Below are positions 25,948 through 33,594 of a DNA stretch of 64,000 nucleotides, piece by piece. Every line of letters begins with the position of its first letter. Position 1 is the first letter of the stretch. The position numbers and the translations under genes were made by a program. The stretch comes from Mycobacterium sp. MBM. GTDB lineage: Bacteria; Actinomycetota; Actinomycetes; Mycobacteriales; Mycobacteriaceae. Under the pieces are notes generated by a model. The model was not told the DNA's origin. It was given only the letters and a program-made list of their open reading frames with translations, and did not search any database. The stretch spans positions 62,001 through 126,000 of the forward strand of contig JAKJHY010000004.1 in NCBI GenBank assembly GCA_021648845.1, written 5' to 3'.

Positions 25948-25961
25948 TTACTCCAGAGTAA
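25948..25961. promoter_or_regulatory. TTAC-N6-GTAA operator in the fabG4/fadA2 divergent promoter
   Basis: TTACTC-CA-GAGTAA is a perfect inverted repeat in the 46-base gap. On the minus strand it reads TTACT-CTGGA-GTAA and runs on into GTTAGT, overlapping the fabG4 -10 (25945-25950). It also lies just upstream of the fadA2 -10 (TAACCT, 25972-25977), so one bound dimer could repress both genes. A match lies upstream of fadE5. Confidence 0.6.
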
Positions 25962-25983
25962 GGTTTGCGGGTAACCTTGGGGC

Positions 25984-27285
25984 ATGCCTTCAGAAACCAA
26001 TGACCGCCGCGTCGCTGTTCTCGGCGGAAACCGGATCCCGTTCGTCCGCTCCGACGGTGCGTATGCGAACGCCTCCAACCAGGATATGTTCACCGCCGTC
26101 CTCGACGGACTCGCCGACCGGTTCGGCCTGCGCGGCGAGAAGCTCGACGCGGTCATCGGCGGCGCGGTGCTCAAGCACAGCCGCGATTTCAACCTGATGC
26201 GCGAGAGCGTGCTGGGCAGCTCGCTGTCGCCCTACACGCCGGCCTTCGACCTGCAGCAGGCCTGCGGTACCGGCCTGCAGGCCGCGATCGCCGCGGCCGA
26301 CGGTATCGCCCGCGGCCGGTACCGGGTCGCGGCCGCCGGCGGCGTGGACACCACCTCCGATGCCCCGATCGCCTTCGGTGACGATCTGCGGGGTGTGCTG
26401 CTGAGCGTGCGTCGCGCCAAGTCCAACCTCGACCGGCTCAAGCTGGTCGGCAAGCTGCCCGCGGCCCTCGGGGTCGAGATCCCCACCAACGGCGAACCCC
26501 GCACCGGCCTGTCGATGGGCGAGCACGCGGCCATCACCGCCAAGGAGTTGGGCATCAAGCGCGTCGACCAGGACGAGCTCGCCGCGGCCAGCCACCGCAA
26601 CATGGCCGCCGCCTACGACCGTGGTTTCTTCGACGACCTGGTCACCCCGTTCCTCGGCGTCTACCGCGACAACAATCTGCGCGCCGACTCGTCACCGGAG
26701 AAGCTGGCCAAGCTCAAGCCCGTCTTCGGGGTGCGCAACGGGGACGCGACCATGACCGCGGGTAACTCCACCCCGCTGACCGACGGTGCCTCGGTGGCGC
26801 TGCTGGCGTCTGAGGACTGGGCCGCCGAGCACAACCTGCCGGTGCTGGCCTACTTCGTCGACGGCGAGACCGCCGCCGTCGATTACGTCAACGGCCCCGA
26901 CGGTCTGCTGATGGCCCCGACCTACGCGGTGCCGCGGCTGCTCGCCCGCAACGGCCTGACGCTGCAGGATTTCGACTTCTACGAGATTCACGAGGCGTTC
27001 GCCTCGGTGGTGCTGGCCACCCTGGCGGCCTGGGAGTCGCCGGACTACTGCAAGGGACGTCTGGGTCTGGATGCGCCGCTTGGCGCCATCGACCGCAGCA
27101 AGCTCAACGTCAACGGCTCCTCGCTGGCTGCCGGGCACCCGTTCGCCGCGACGGGCGGGCGCATCGTGGCGCAGCTGGCCAAGCAGCTGGCGGAGAAGAA
27201 GAAGGAAACCGGTAAGCCGGTGCGCGGCCTGATCTCGGTCTGCGCCGCGGGTGGGCAGGGTGTGACGGCCATCCTGGAGGCCTAG
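25984..27285 (+). CDS. fadA2: Thiolase FadA2 (acetyl-CoA acyltransferase)
   Basis: A 433-residue thiolase catalysing the last step of beta-oxidation (or the reverse condensation). The nucleophile is Cys94 in [12 protein letters not shown], the first His lies in [16 protein letters not shown], and the second Cys is in [10 protein letters not shown]. It matches Rv0243, including the N-terminal motif [26 protein letters not shown] 6 bases before the ATG indicates a leaderless mRNA. It is divergent from fabG4-htdX; the unit couples ketoreduction, dehydration and thiolysis. A palindromic repeat and a small RNA follow. Confidence 0.94.
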   Translation: MPSETNDRRVAVLGGNRIPFVRSDGAYANASNQDMFTAVLDGLADRFGLRGEKLDAVIGGAVLKHSRDFNLMRESVLGSSLSPYTPAFDLQQACGTGLQAAIAAADGIARGRYRVAAAGGVDTTSDAPIAFGDDLRGVLLSVRRAKSNLDRLKLVGKLPAALGVEIPTNGEPRTGLSMGEHAAITAKELGIKRVDQDELAAASHRNMAAAYDRGFFDDLVTPFLGVYRDNNLRADSSPEKLAKLKPVFGVRNGDATMTAGNSTPLTDGASVALLASEDWAAEHNLPVLAYFVDGETAAVDYVNGPDGLLMAPTYAVPRLLARNGLTLQDFDFYEIHEAFASVVLATLAAWESPDYCKGRLGLDAPLGAIDRSKLNVNGSSLAAGHPFAATGGRIVAQLAKQLAEKKKETGKPVRGLISVCAAGGQGVTAILEA

Positions 27286-27292
27286 ATCCCTT

Positions 27293-27355
27293 CGCCGAAA
27301 CAGCATTCCAGAAGGTGTCCACTCGCATTTTCCCTGCTGGAATGCTGTTTCGGCG
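27293..27355 (+). repeat. 57-bp palindromic repeat, family I, copy 2
   Basis: Arms of 19 bases (27293-27311 and 27337-27355) are perfectly complementary around a 25-base loop. The 57-bp core 27296-27352 matches the minus strand of 11269-11325 at 49 positions with no gap. It begins 8 bases after the fadA2 stop. Confidence 0.8.
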
Positions 27356-27428
27356 CGGCTCAGAGGTCTGCGGAAAAAAGTTTTCGCGCAGCTGTAACGC
27401 TCGCCGGAGCACCGTCGATACATGGGAT

Positions 27429-27485
27429 AGCTCCGTGTTGCCGTCTGACCCCCCGACCCGACGGCAACACGGGGCTCTTTCTTTT
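27429..27485 (+). ncRNA. Candidate small RNA, possibly F6/SfdS-like
   Basis: A short transcription unit of about 57 bases. Promoter: GATACA at 27417-27422 as -10, with a weak TGTAAC at 27393-27398. Body: a 13-bp perfect hairpin (27433-27445 with 27460-27472) whose 14-base loop contains CCCCCC, followed by the T-rich run TCTTTCTTTT. That is a textbook intrinsic terminator, rare in mycobacteria. It lies on the fadA2 strand, just downstream of fadA2, which is where M. tuberculosis encodes F6 (between fadA2 and fadE5). The F6 identity rests on position, not on sequence alignment. It could instead be just the fadA2 terminator. Confidence 0.55.
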
Positions 27486-27496
27486 CCGCCCCCGCC

Positions 27497-28603
27497 TCAC
27501 GGATCCTTGGAGGCCGTCACCGGCCCCGATCCCGGGGGTGCGAACAAGCTGCCCGCCAGACTGCCGCGCGCCGTGCGAATCGCGACGAGCGCCCACGTAC
27601 ACAGCAAGCCGGCGTAGGCCGCGACGGCGGCGACCTCGAATGCCGGCAGCCCGCTGTGCCGGGCCAACTGGGTGGTGCCGGTGACGAAGGTGCCCACCGG
27701 AAATGTCAGACTCCACCAGGTCAGCGCGAACGGCATGCCGCGCCGCAGCGTGCGCACGGTCAGCGCGGTGGCCAGGCCGATCCACAGCACACAAAAACCC
27801 CAGACCGGGACGCCGAACAGGATCGCGAAGATCTCCGCACCGGCCGCGAGTTCCGGCGCGACGGCCAGGTGGGCATGCGTCGCGAGCAGCCCGGCCACCG
27901 TGACCGACTGGCCGAGCGGTCCCAGCACGATCCACAGCGTCGGAACCCGCGCGGTGCCGGAGGTCCCGTACAACGCCAGCCTGCTCCAGATCATCGTGAT
28001 GATGATCAGGGCGGCGATCAGCGAGAGCCCGAACATCGCCAGGCAGCCGTAGAACATCGTCGTGCGGCCGGTGCCGGCGGCCATATGCGGGATCAGCATC
28101 GCCCCGGATGCCGCGGACACCATCGGCGGCACCACCGGCATCAGCCAGCCGCCGAACGCGGCGTCCGGGCCCACCGTCAGCTGGGTGAACATCAGGTACG
28201 GGATGGTCATTGCGGTGAACAGGCCGCCGATGGTGCCCGCCGTCCACAGCACCCAATTGATGCCGACCGCCAGGCCTTCGCCGATGAGATCCTGGCCCAC
28301 GAGCATGGTGCCGGTTCCGACGGTGAGCAGCGCCATCGGCGCCGCGCCGTAGAAGTGCGCCATCTGGGGATTGCGGGCATGCCCACGGGCGACGGTCGGA
28401 TGGCGGATCCACTGCACGCTGACGGCGATGACGAGCACCACCAGCAGTGCCGCGGCGCACACCCAGACGATCTCGGTGAACACCCGCAGACCGGGTGGTT
28501 GGACGGGCAGCGTTGCTCCGGCGACGACGAGAATTCCGGTCCCCATCACCGAGGAGAACCAGTTGGGACCGAAGTTCCCCAGCCGGGTCTGCGGTGCGCT
28601 CAT
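27497..28603 (-). CDS. TDT-family transporter (tellurite resistance/dicarboxylate, SLAC1-like)
   Basis: A 368-residue membrane protein with ten hydrophobic segments. FGPNWFSSVMGTGILVVA at the N-terminus is the signature of the TDT family (TehA, Mae1, SLAC1 channels). Members pass anions such as malate, sulfite or nitrate; tellurite resistance is often a side effect. It is divergent from the LLM oxidoreductase with a 15-base gap. This begins the segment absent from the matching place in M. tuberculosis. Substrate not predictable from sequence. Confidence 0.88.
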   Translation of the reverse strand: MSAPQTRLGNFGPNWFSSVMGTGILVVAGATLPVQPPGLRVFTEIVWVCAAALLVVLVIAVSVQWIRHPTVARGHARNPQMAHFYGAAPMALLTVGTGTMLVGQDLIGEGLAVGINWVLWTAGTIGGLFTAMTIPYLMFTQLTVGPDAAFGGWLMPVVPPMVSAASGAMLIPHMAAGTGRTTMFYGCLAMFGLSLIAALIIITMIWSRLALYGTSGTARVPTLWIVLGPLGQSVTVAGLLATHAHLAVAPELAAGAEIFAILFGVPVWGFCVLWIGLATALTVRTLRRGMPFALTWWSLTFPVGTFVTGTTQLARHSGLPAFEVAAVAAYAGLLCTWALVAIRTARGSLAGSLFAPPGSGPVTASKDP

Positions 28604-28618
28604 CGCGGGAAGGGCATC

Positions 28619-29548
28619 ATGGCGGGCATGCAGATAAGCATCCTCGGATCATTGTCCGGATCGGGCGGCACGTCCCTCGTCGACGGGGTCGTGTCGGAAT
28701 TCGCGAAGCTGCGCGATGAGGGTTTCCGGCGGATCTGGATGACTCAGATGCCCTACGAGCCCGATCTGCTGACCGTGCTGGCGGTGGCCATGCGCGAGGT
28801 CGACACCATCGAGGTCGGGACCGGCGTGGTGCCGATCCAGAACCAGCACCCGATGCAGTTGGCGCAACGCGCGCTCACCCTGAATCTGATCGCCGGTGGC
28901 CGTTTCATCCTCGGGCTCGGCATGACGCACGCGGCGGTCACCGAGGGGATGTGGGGCATTCCGTGGGATCGGCCGGTGCGCCGACTCAACGAGTACCTGG
29001 ACGGCCTGCTGCCGCTGCTCGCCGGGCAGGCGGCCGATTCGGCGGGCGAGCTCTACACGACCCGCGGTGCATTGCAGATCGCCGGAGCGCCGCAGCCGTC
29101 GGTCTACATCGCGGCGCTGGGCCCGCAGCTGCTGAAGATCGCCGGTCGCCGCACCGCCGGAACCGTCACCTGGATGACCGGACCGAAGACCCTGGCCGAG
29201 CACGTCGCCCCGAGCCTGCGGGCCGCCGCCGACGGCCGCCCGGTCCGGGTGGTGGCGGCGCTGCCGGTCAGTGTGACCGATGACGTGGACGGCGCGCGGG
29301 CGCAGGCCGCCGAGCAGTTCGCGATGTACGGGCAGCTGCCGTCCTACCGGGCCATGCTCGACCGGGAGGGCTACGCCGGGCCCGCCGACGCCGTTCTCAT
29401 CGGTGACGAGGAGACGGTGACCTCCAGGATCGAGGGCCTGCGCGCCGCCGGCGTCGACGAGTACGTCGGCGTGGTCTACGACCGATCGCCCGAGGTCAGA
29501 GACCGTACGCGGGCGTTGTTGCGGGCGCTGGACACCCCCGGAAATTAG
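28619..29548 (+). CDS. LLM-class F420-dependent oxidoreductase
   Basis: A 309-residue TIM-barrel luciferase-like protein of the F420-dependent LLM class. Seen are FRRIWMTQMPYEPDLLTVLA, VGTGVVPIQNQHPMQLAQRALTLN and GRFILGLGMTHAAV, close to mycobacterial LLM proteins. It probably reduces or oxidises a small molecule using F420, which mycobacteria make. ATG 28619 is preferred over 28628 because GGGAAGGG lies 4 bases upstream. Its stop is followed by the structured RNA. Confidence 0.87.
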   Translation: MAGMQISILGSLSGSGGTSLVDGVVSEFAKLRDEGFRRIWMTQMPYEPDLLTVLAVAMREVDTIEVGTGVVPIQNQHPMQLAQRALTLNLIAGGRFILGLGMTHAAVTEGMWGIPWDRPVRRLNEYLDGLLPLLAGQAADSAGELYTTRGALQIAGAPQPSVYIAALGPQLLKIAGRRTAGTVTWMTGPKTLAEHVAPSLRAAADGRPVRVVAALPVSVTDDVDGARAQAAEQFAMYGQLPSYRAMLDREGYAGPADAVLIGDEETVTSRIEGLRAAGVDEYVGVVYDRSPEVRDRTRALLRALDTPGN

Positions 29549-29587
29549 GCCTGGTGTGATAGTCGTCACAGGCGTACAGTCGACCGC

Positions 29588-29715
29588 ACGACGGGTTCGG
29601 GAGTGACAGATCCAAAGAGCCGGAACGAGGTGAAACTCCGGCCGCGCGAGATACCGAAAGGTATGTGAGGACGCCCTCAAGGTCGAAAGACCGTCCTCCC
29701 GAACCCGCCCTTTTT
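29588..29715 (+). ncRNA. Structured RNA or cis-regulatory leader with intrinsic terminator
   Basis: About 128 bases with extensive pairing. A closing stem of 12 perfect pairs joins 29592-29603 (CGGGTTCGGGAG) to 29696-29707 and is followed by CCC and five T. Inside are hairpins 29619-29624/29637-29642, AUACC-GAAA-GGUAU at 29651-29664, and GGUC-GAAA-GACC at 29681-29692. GAGGACG at 29667-29673 can pair with 29692-29698, competing with the closing stem for 3 bases: a possible switch. A -10 candidate TACAGT lies at 29575-29580. It stands between the LLM gene and the regulator gene on the same strand. No known class recognised. Confidence 0.6.
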
Positions 29716-29769
29716 CTGCCGCTGGCGAACAACCGAGGACAGCCGGGCGCGAGCGGCCAAGATGCTGGG

Positions 29770-30093
29770 ATGGGCGACATCATCGCTATCCACCCGGACC
29801 GCCGGCCCGCGCGCGAGCCCGAACCGCTCTGGCGTGAGGTACTCGGCCGCCGGTTGCGCGACACCCGCCGGCGCCGCGGCGCCCGGCTGGTCGACGTCGC
29901 GGCTCGTGCCGGGGTGTCGCCGCAGTACCTCTCCGAGATCGAGCGCGGCCGCAAGGAACCGTCGAGCGAGATGATCGCGGCGGTGTGCGGGGCGCTGGAC
30001 GTCGACCTCGGCAGGCTGCTCGGCGCCATCTCGGCGGATCTGACCCGGCGCCCGCAGCCCAGGGCCGGCGGCCCCACCCTGCTGGCCGCCTAG
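29770..30093 (+). CDS. XRE-family regulator, ClgR/PopR-like
   Basis: A 107-residue helix-turn-helix protein. The HTH reads [32 protein letters not shown], the signature of ClgR and PopR, activators of clp protease genes in actinobacteria. Its gene runs convergently into a clpP pair with a 4-base stop overlap, so it is the probable local regulator. The C-terminus ends LLAA; ClgR and PopR carry C-terminal Ala-Ala that makes them ClpP substrates, giving feedback. Upstream is the terminator-bearing RNA, which may control its expression. ATG 29770 gives a normal N-terminus; no strong ribosome binding site is visible. Confidence 0.85.
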   Translation: MGDIIAIHPDRRPAREPEPLWREVLGRRLRDTRRRRGARLVDVAARAGVSPQYLSEIERGRKEPSSEMIAAVCGALDVDLGRLLGAISADLTRRPQPRAGGPTLLAA

Positions 30094-30680
30094 GCTCGCC
30101 GATCCAGCACCCGGTCGGCCAGCCCGTAGGCCACCGCCCCGTCGGCGTCGAACACCCGGTCCCGATCGGTGTCATGGCGCAGCTGCTCGACGCTGCGCCC
30201 GGTGTGCCGGGCCAGGATGGCCTCCAGCTGGTTTCTGGTCCGGACCACCTCGTCGGCCTGCAGGATCAGATCCGGGATGGTGCCGCGGCCCTGTGCGGCC
30301 GGCTGGTGCAACACCACCCGCGAATGCGGCAGCACGCAGCGCCGGCCCGGCTCACCCGCGGCCAGCAGCACCGCCCCGGTCGCCACGGCCTGGCCGATGC
30401 ACGTCGTGGCCACCGGCGCCTTGATGAAGCGCATGGTGTCGTAGACCGCGAGCATCGCCGACAGGTCACCGCCCTCGGAGTTGATGTACAGCCCGATTTC
30501 CTGTTCGGGGTTGTCGGCCTCCAGGTGCAGCAGCTGGGCGATCAGGGCGTTGGCGACGCCGGAGTCGATGGCGGTGCCCAGATAGACGATGCGTTCGGTC
30601 AACAGATGCGAGTAGACGTCCATGATCCGCTCTCCCGAGGAGCTGCGGGCGATGACGTTGGGAATCGTGTAGGTGCTCAC
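30090..30680 (-). CDS. ClpP-like subunit lacking the catalytic serine
   Basis: A 196-residue ClpP-fold protein most like ClpP2 (SFGVK-like N-terminus replaced by [17 protein letters not shown], then ERIVYLG and [17 protein letters not shown]). The serine position holds Ala100 ([13 protein letters not shown]; ClpP2 has GQAASAAAVLL). His125 (VVLHQP) and Asp174 (DRDRVF) are kept, and the 25 and 49 residue spacings equal those of the E. coli triad, so the alignment is secure. It should be proteolytically inactive and act as a structural or regulatory ring subunit. The ATG overlaps the stop of the active partner (ATGA), so a fixed ratio is likely. Confidence 0.9.
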   Translation of the reverse strand: MSTYTIPNVIARSSSGERIMDVYSHLLTERIVYLGTAIDSGVANALIAQLLHLEADNPEQEIGLYINSEGGDLSAMLAVYDTMRFIKAPVATTCIGQAVATGAVLLAAGEPGRRCVLPHSRVVLHQPAAQGRGTIPDLILQADEVVRTRNQLEAILARHTGRSVEQLRHDTDRDRVFDADGAVAYGLADRVLDRRA

Positions 30681-31282
30681 GATGTCACCCCAATTCCGAA
30701 CTGCTGCTTGCGGTTCGGTGCGATCTGGGTGAATTCGCCGACGATGTGGTCGACGAATCCGTAGTCGCGCGCCTGTTCGGCGGTGAACCAGCGGTCATGA
30801 AGTGAGTCGGTGAAGATGCGCTCGGTGTCCTGGCCGGTGTCGGCGGCGATGATCCCCAGCACGGTGTCGCGGGTGTGCCGCAGATCGTCGGCCTGCACCT
30901 CGACCTCGACCGCTGATCCGGCGATACCCGCCGAGCCCTGGTGCATCAGAATGCGCGCGTGCGGTAGCGCGAAGCGTTTACCCGGTGTCCCGGACGAGAG
31001 AAGGAATTGCCCGGCGCTACAGGCGAGTCCGAGCGCGAGCGTCGAGACGTCGGCCGGGATCAGCCGCATCACATCGCGGATCGCGAGCATGGCGGGCACC
31101 GAACCGCCGGGGGAGTGGATCCACAGCGCGATATCGTCCTCGGAATCCGATGCCAGCGTGAGTAACTGGGCCACCAGGACGGTGCCGTTGTCATCGTCGA
31201 GCGCTCCGTCGAGCACCAGCACCCGCTTGCGGTACAGGTCCTCGCGCAGTTGACGGCCGAACAGGGGTGGTTTCTCGGTCAT
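30677..31282 (-). CDS. ClpP-like protease subunit, catalytically complete
   Basis: A 201-residue serine protease subunit of the Clp family. The triad is intact: Ser89 ([10 protein letters not shown]), His114 (ILMHQGS) and Asp163 (HDRWF), with normal spacing. It is closer to ClpP1 in the [18 protein letters not shown] stretch. AGGG lies ahead of the ATG at 31282. It leads the two-gene operon with the Ser-to-Ala subunit and faces a ClgR/PopR-like regulator. It is not the housekeeping clpP1P2 pair, which in mycobacteria lies next to tig and clpX; this is an accessory system comparable with Streptomyces clpP3-clpP4. Confidence 0.92.
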   Translation of the reverse strand: MTEKPPLFGRQLREDLYRKRVLVLDGALDDDNGTVLVAQLLTLASDSEDDIALWIHSPGGSVPAMLAIRDVMRLIPADVSTLALGLACSAGQFLLSSGTPGKRFALPHARILMHQGSAGIAGSAVEVEVQADDLRHTRDTVLGIIAADTGQDTERIFTDSLHDRWFTAEQARDYGFVDHIVGEFTQIAPNRKQQFGIGVTS

Positions 31283-31346
31283 GGTGAGAACCCTGCCGCG
31301 CGCATCCCGATTCGCGCACGCGGTGCTGCTGTGAGCAGAACGGCTC

Positions 31347-31423
31347 GGCGAAACTCGGGTACCGGTAGCTATTCACGCCTTGAAACCACCCGCCCGGATC
31401 ACGTCGGGTACGCGAGTTTCGCC
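31347..31423. repeat. Palindromic element, family II, copy 2
   Basis: Arms of 11 perfect pairs (GGCGAAACTCG at 31347-31357, complement at 31413-31423), extended by GTACC after a mismatch, with a longer inner region. Its right arm is identical over 19 bases with the element at 6757-6778. It lies between the clpP promoter region and the fadE5 terminator. Confidence 0.7.
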
Positions 31424-31431
31424 ACCAAATG

Positions 31432-31462
31432 CAAGGACCCCCGGGATCGCCGGGGGTCCTTG
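31432..31462 (-). terminator. Terminator hairpin of fadE5
   Basis: Perfect 13-bp arms (CAAGGACCCCCGG at 31432-31444, complement at 31450-31462) around a 5-base loop, about 20 bases after the fadE5 stop on the minus strand, followed by CATTT. Confidence 0.75.
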
Positions 31463-31482
31463 GTCTTTGAGAATTCAGGAAC

Positions 31483-33318
31483 TCAGAATGCTGCTTCGTC
31501 GAGCTCCATCACTTCGTTGTCGATCGCCTCGATCACCGTGCGGGTGCTGGTCAGCAGCGGCAGGAAGTTCTTGGCGAAGAACGACGCGGCGGCGATCTTG
31601 CCCTCGTAGAACGCCTTGTCGGCGCCGGTGGCGCCGGCGTCCAGCTTCTCGATCGCCACGGCGGCCTGCTGCTGCAGCAGCCAGCCGATGACCAGATCGC
31701 CGACGCTCATGAGGAAGCGCACCGAACCCAGCCCCACCTTGTAGATGGCGGCCGGCTCCTCCTGGGAGGCCATCAGGTACCCGGTCAGGGTGGCGGCCAT
31801 GCCCTGCACATCCTCCAAGGCGGTCGCCAGCAGTGCGCGCTCGGCCTTCAGGCGGCCGTTGCCGGTCGCGTTCTTGACGAAGGTGTCGATCTCGCCGGAC
31901 AGGTAGGCCAGCGCCTGTCCCTTGTCGCGGATGATCTTGCGGAAGAAGAAGTCCTGCGCCTGGATCGCGGTGGTGCCCTCGTAGAGCGAGTCGATCTTGG
32001 CGTCGCGGATGTACTGCTCGATCGGGTAGTCCTGCAGGAAGCCAGAACCGCCGAGGGTCTGCAGGCTCTCGGTGAGCTTGGCGTAGGCGGTCTCGGAACC
32101 GAAGCCCTTGACCACCGGCAGCAGCAGATCGTTGACTCGCACCGCCAGATCGGCGTCCACATCGTGCAGCGCCTTGGCGACCTCGGCGTCCTGGAAGGTG
32201 GCGGTGTACATGTACAGCGCGCGCATGCCTTCGGCGTAGGCCTTCTGGGTCATCAGCGAGCGACGCACGTCGGGGTGGTGGGTGATGGTCACCCGCGGCG
32301 CGGTCTTGTCGGTCATCTGGGTCAGATCGGCACCCTGCACGCGGTCCTTGGCGTACTCCAGGGCATTCAGGTAGCCGGTCGACAGGGTGGCGATGGCCTT
32401 GGTGCCCACCATCATCCGAGCCTGCTCGATGACGTCGAACATCTGCGCGATGCCGTTGTGCACCTCGCCCACGAGCCACCCCTTGGCGGGCACGCCGTGC
32501 TGGCCGAAGGACAGCTCACAGGTGGCCGAGACCTTCAGGCCCATCTTGTGCTCGACGTTGGTGACGAACACACCGTTGCGCTCGCCGAGTTCACCGGTCT
32601 CGAAGTCGAAGAGGAACTTCGGCACGAAGAACAGTGACAGACCCTTGGTGCCGGGGCCGGCGCCCTCGGGGCGGGCGAGTACCAGGTGGGCGATGTTCGG
32701 GAACAGATCGTCGGCGTCGGCGGAGGTGATGAAGCGCTTCACGCCGTCGATGTGCCAGGAGCCGTCCTCCTGCTGGGTGGCCTTGGTGCGGCCGGCGCCC
32801 ACATCGGAGCCCGCGTCGGGCTCGGTGAGCACCATGGTGGCACCCCAGTTGTTCTCCGAGGCGATGGCCGCCCACTTCTTCTGCTCTTCGGTGCCGTTGT
32901 GGGCGAAGATCTGCGCGAAGCCGGCGCCGCCGCTGTACATCCAGACGGCCGGGTTGGCGCCGAGGATGTGCTCGTTGAGCGCCCACAGCAGGGCCTTGGG
33001 GGCGGGCATGCCGCCGAGCTCCTCGTCGAGGGCGACCTTGTTCCAGCCGCCTTCGATGGTGGCGTTGACCGACTTCTTGAAGGACTCGGGCAGCGTGACG
33101 CTGTGCGTCGCGGGATCGAAGACCGGCGGGTTGCGATCGCCGTCGGCGAACGACTCGGCGATCGGGCCCTCGGCCAGTCGGGCCATCTCGTTGATCATCT
33201 CGCGGGCGGTGTCGGCATCCAGATCGGCGAACGAGCCGGCGCCGAGCGCCTTGTCGAGACCGAGCACATCGAACAAGGCGAATACCTGGTCACGGACGTT
33301 GCTCTTGTAGTGACTCAC
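31483..33318 (-). CDS. fadE5: Acyl-CoA dehydrogenase FadE5
   Basis: A 611-residue broad-range fatty acyl-CoA dehydrogenase acting in the first step of beta-oxidation. It matches Rv0244c throughout, including the start (S-HYKSNVRD) and end (VMELDEAAF). The catalytic base is Glu447 in [14 protein letters not shown] and substrate motifs include [18 protein letters not shown] and [15 protein letters not shown]. The GTG at 33318 has GAGGAG 5-10 bases upstream. The promoter carries the same TTACT-N5-GTAA operator and adjacent TTAGT as fabG4, at 33396-33409. In M. tuberculosis fadE5 directly faces fadA2; here about 4 kb of other genes intervene. Confidence 0.96.
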   Translation of the reverse strand: MSHYKSNVRDQVFALFDVLGLDKALGAGSFADLDADTAREMINEMARLAEGPIAESFADGDRNPPVFDPATHSVTLPESFKKSVNATIEGGWNKVALDEELGGMPAPKALLWALNEHILGANPAVWMYSGGAGFAQIFAHNGTEEQKKWAAIASENNWGATMVLTEPDAGSDVGAGRTKATQQEDGSWHIDGVKRFITSADADDLFPNIAHLVLARPEGAGPGTKGLSLFFVPKFLFDFETGELGERNGVFVTNVEHKMGLKVSATCELSFGQHGVPAKGWLVGEVHNGIAQMFDVIEQARMMVGTKAIATLSTGYLNALEYAKDRVQGADLTQMTDKTAPRVTITHHPDVRRSLMTQKAYAEGMRALYMYTATFQDAEVAKALHDVDADLAVRVNDLLLPVVKGFGSETAYAKLTESLQTLGGSGFLQDYPIEQYIRDAKIDSLYEGTTAIQAQDFFFRKIIRDKGQALAYLSGEIDTFVKNATGNGRLKAERALLATALEDVQGMAATLTGYLMASQEEPAAIYKVGLGSVRFLMSVGDLVIGWLLQQQAAVAIEKLDAGATGADKAFYEGKIAAASFFAKNFLPLLTSTRTVIEAIDNEVMELDEAAF

Positions 33319-33395
33319 AGTGTCTCCTCAATGAGATTGGGTCTAAGCAGGTGGTACGTGTGGCGGTTGGGTACTTGCGGCTGGACTGCACTAAG

Positions 33396-33409
33396 TTACC
33401 CACCAGTAA
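33396..33409 (-). promoter_or_regulatory. TTAC-N6-GTAA operator of fadE5, main site
   Basis: On the minus strand TTACT-GGTGG-GTAA is followed by CTTAGT, matching the fabG4 site (TTACT-CTGGA-GTAA then GTTAGT) in both arms and in the downstream TTAGT. On this strand TAACTT could be the -10, giving a leader of roughly 65-70 bases before fadE5. Confidence 0.6.
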
Positions 33410-33420
33410 CTGCTTTGAAC

Positions 33421-33435
33421 TATACCGCCGAGTAA
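33421..33435 (-). promoter_or_regulatory. Second, degenerate operator of fadE5
   Basis: TTACT-CGGCG-GTATA on the minus strand has one good and one imperfect half. It is centred about 25 bases from the main site. Confidence 0.35.
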
Positions 33436-33581
33436 CCTCCGCGCAAAGCGGTTGGCGGCAAATTGTCGCCGACGCACCAACCCGGTGGTTGATTGGGCGT
33501 TGTAGCGACCCGTCAAACCGGTGCTGAACTGCCCATTTGGCGGCAATGTGATGCTGGCCACGATGACCGCGCCGCGCACCC

Positions 33582-33587
33582 TAGAGT
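33582..33587 (+). promoter_or_regulatory. Probable -10 of a leaderless promoter
   Basis: TAGAGT ends 7 bases before the ATG at 33595. GGGGCGG in between could also act as a weak ribosome binding site. Confidence 0.35.
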
Positions 33588-33594
33588 GGGGCGG

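Noticed and set aside
27429..27485. The actinobacterial 6C RNA
   Set aside because: 6C has two C-rich hairpins and a different neighbourhood. Only one C-rich loop is present here, and the place fits F6 better.
29588..29715. A tRNA, tmRNA or known riboswitch
   Set aside because: No cloverleaf, no TTCGA arm in the right place, no resume frame, and no consensus core of the riboswitch classes I know.
31283..31346. A ClgR box in the clpP pair promoter
   Set aside because: A GC-rich CGCGCACGCG stretch is present, but I cannot match it to a defined consensus with confidence.
33396..33409. A KstR or KstR2 site upstream of fadE5
   Set aside because: The arms are TTAC/GTAA rather than the GAAC/GTTC arms of KstR or the AAGCAAG/CTTGCTT arms of KstR2.
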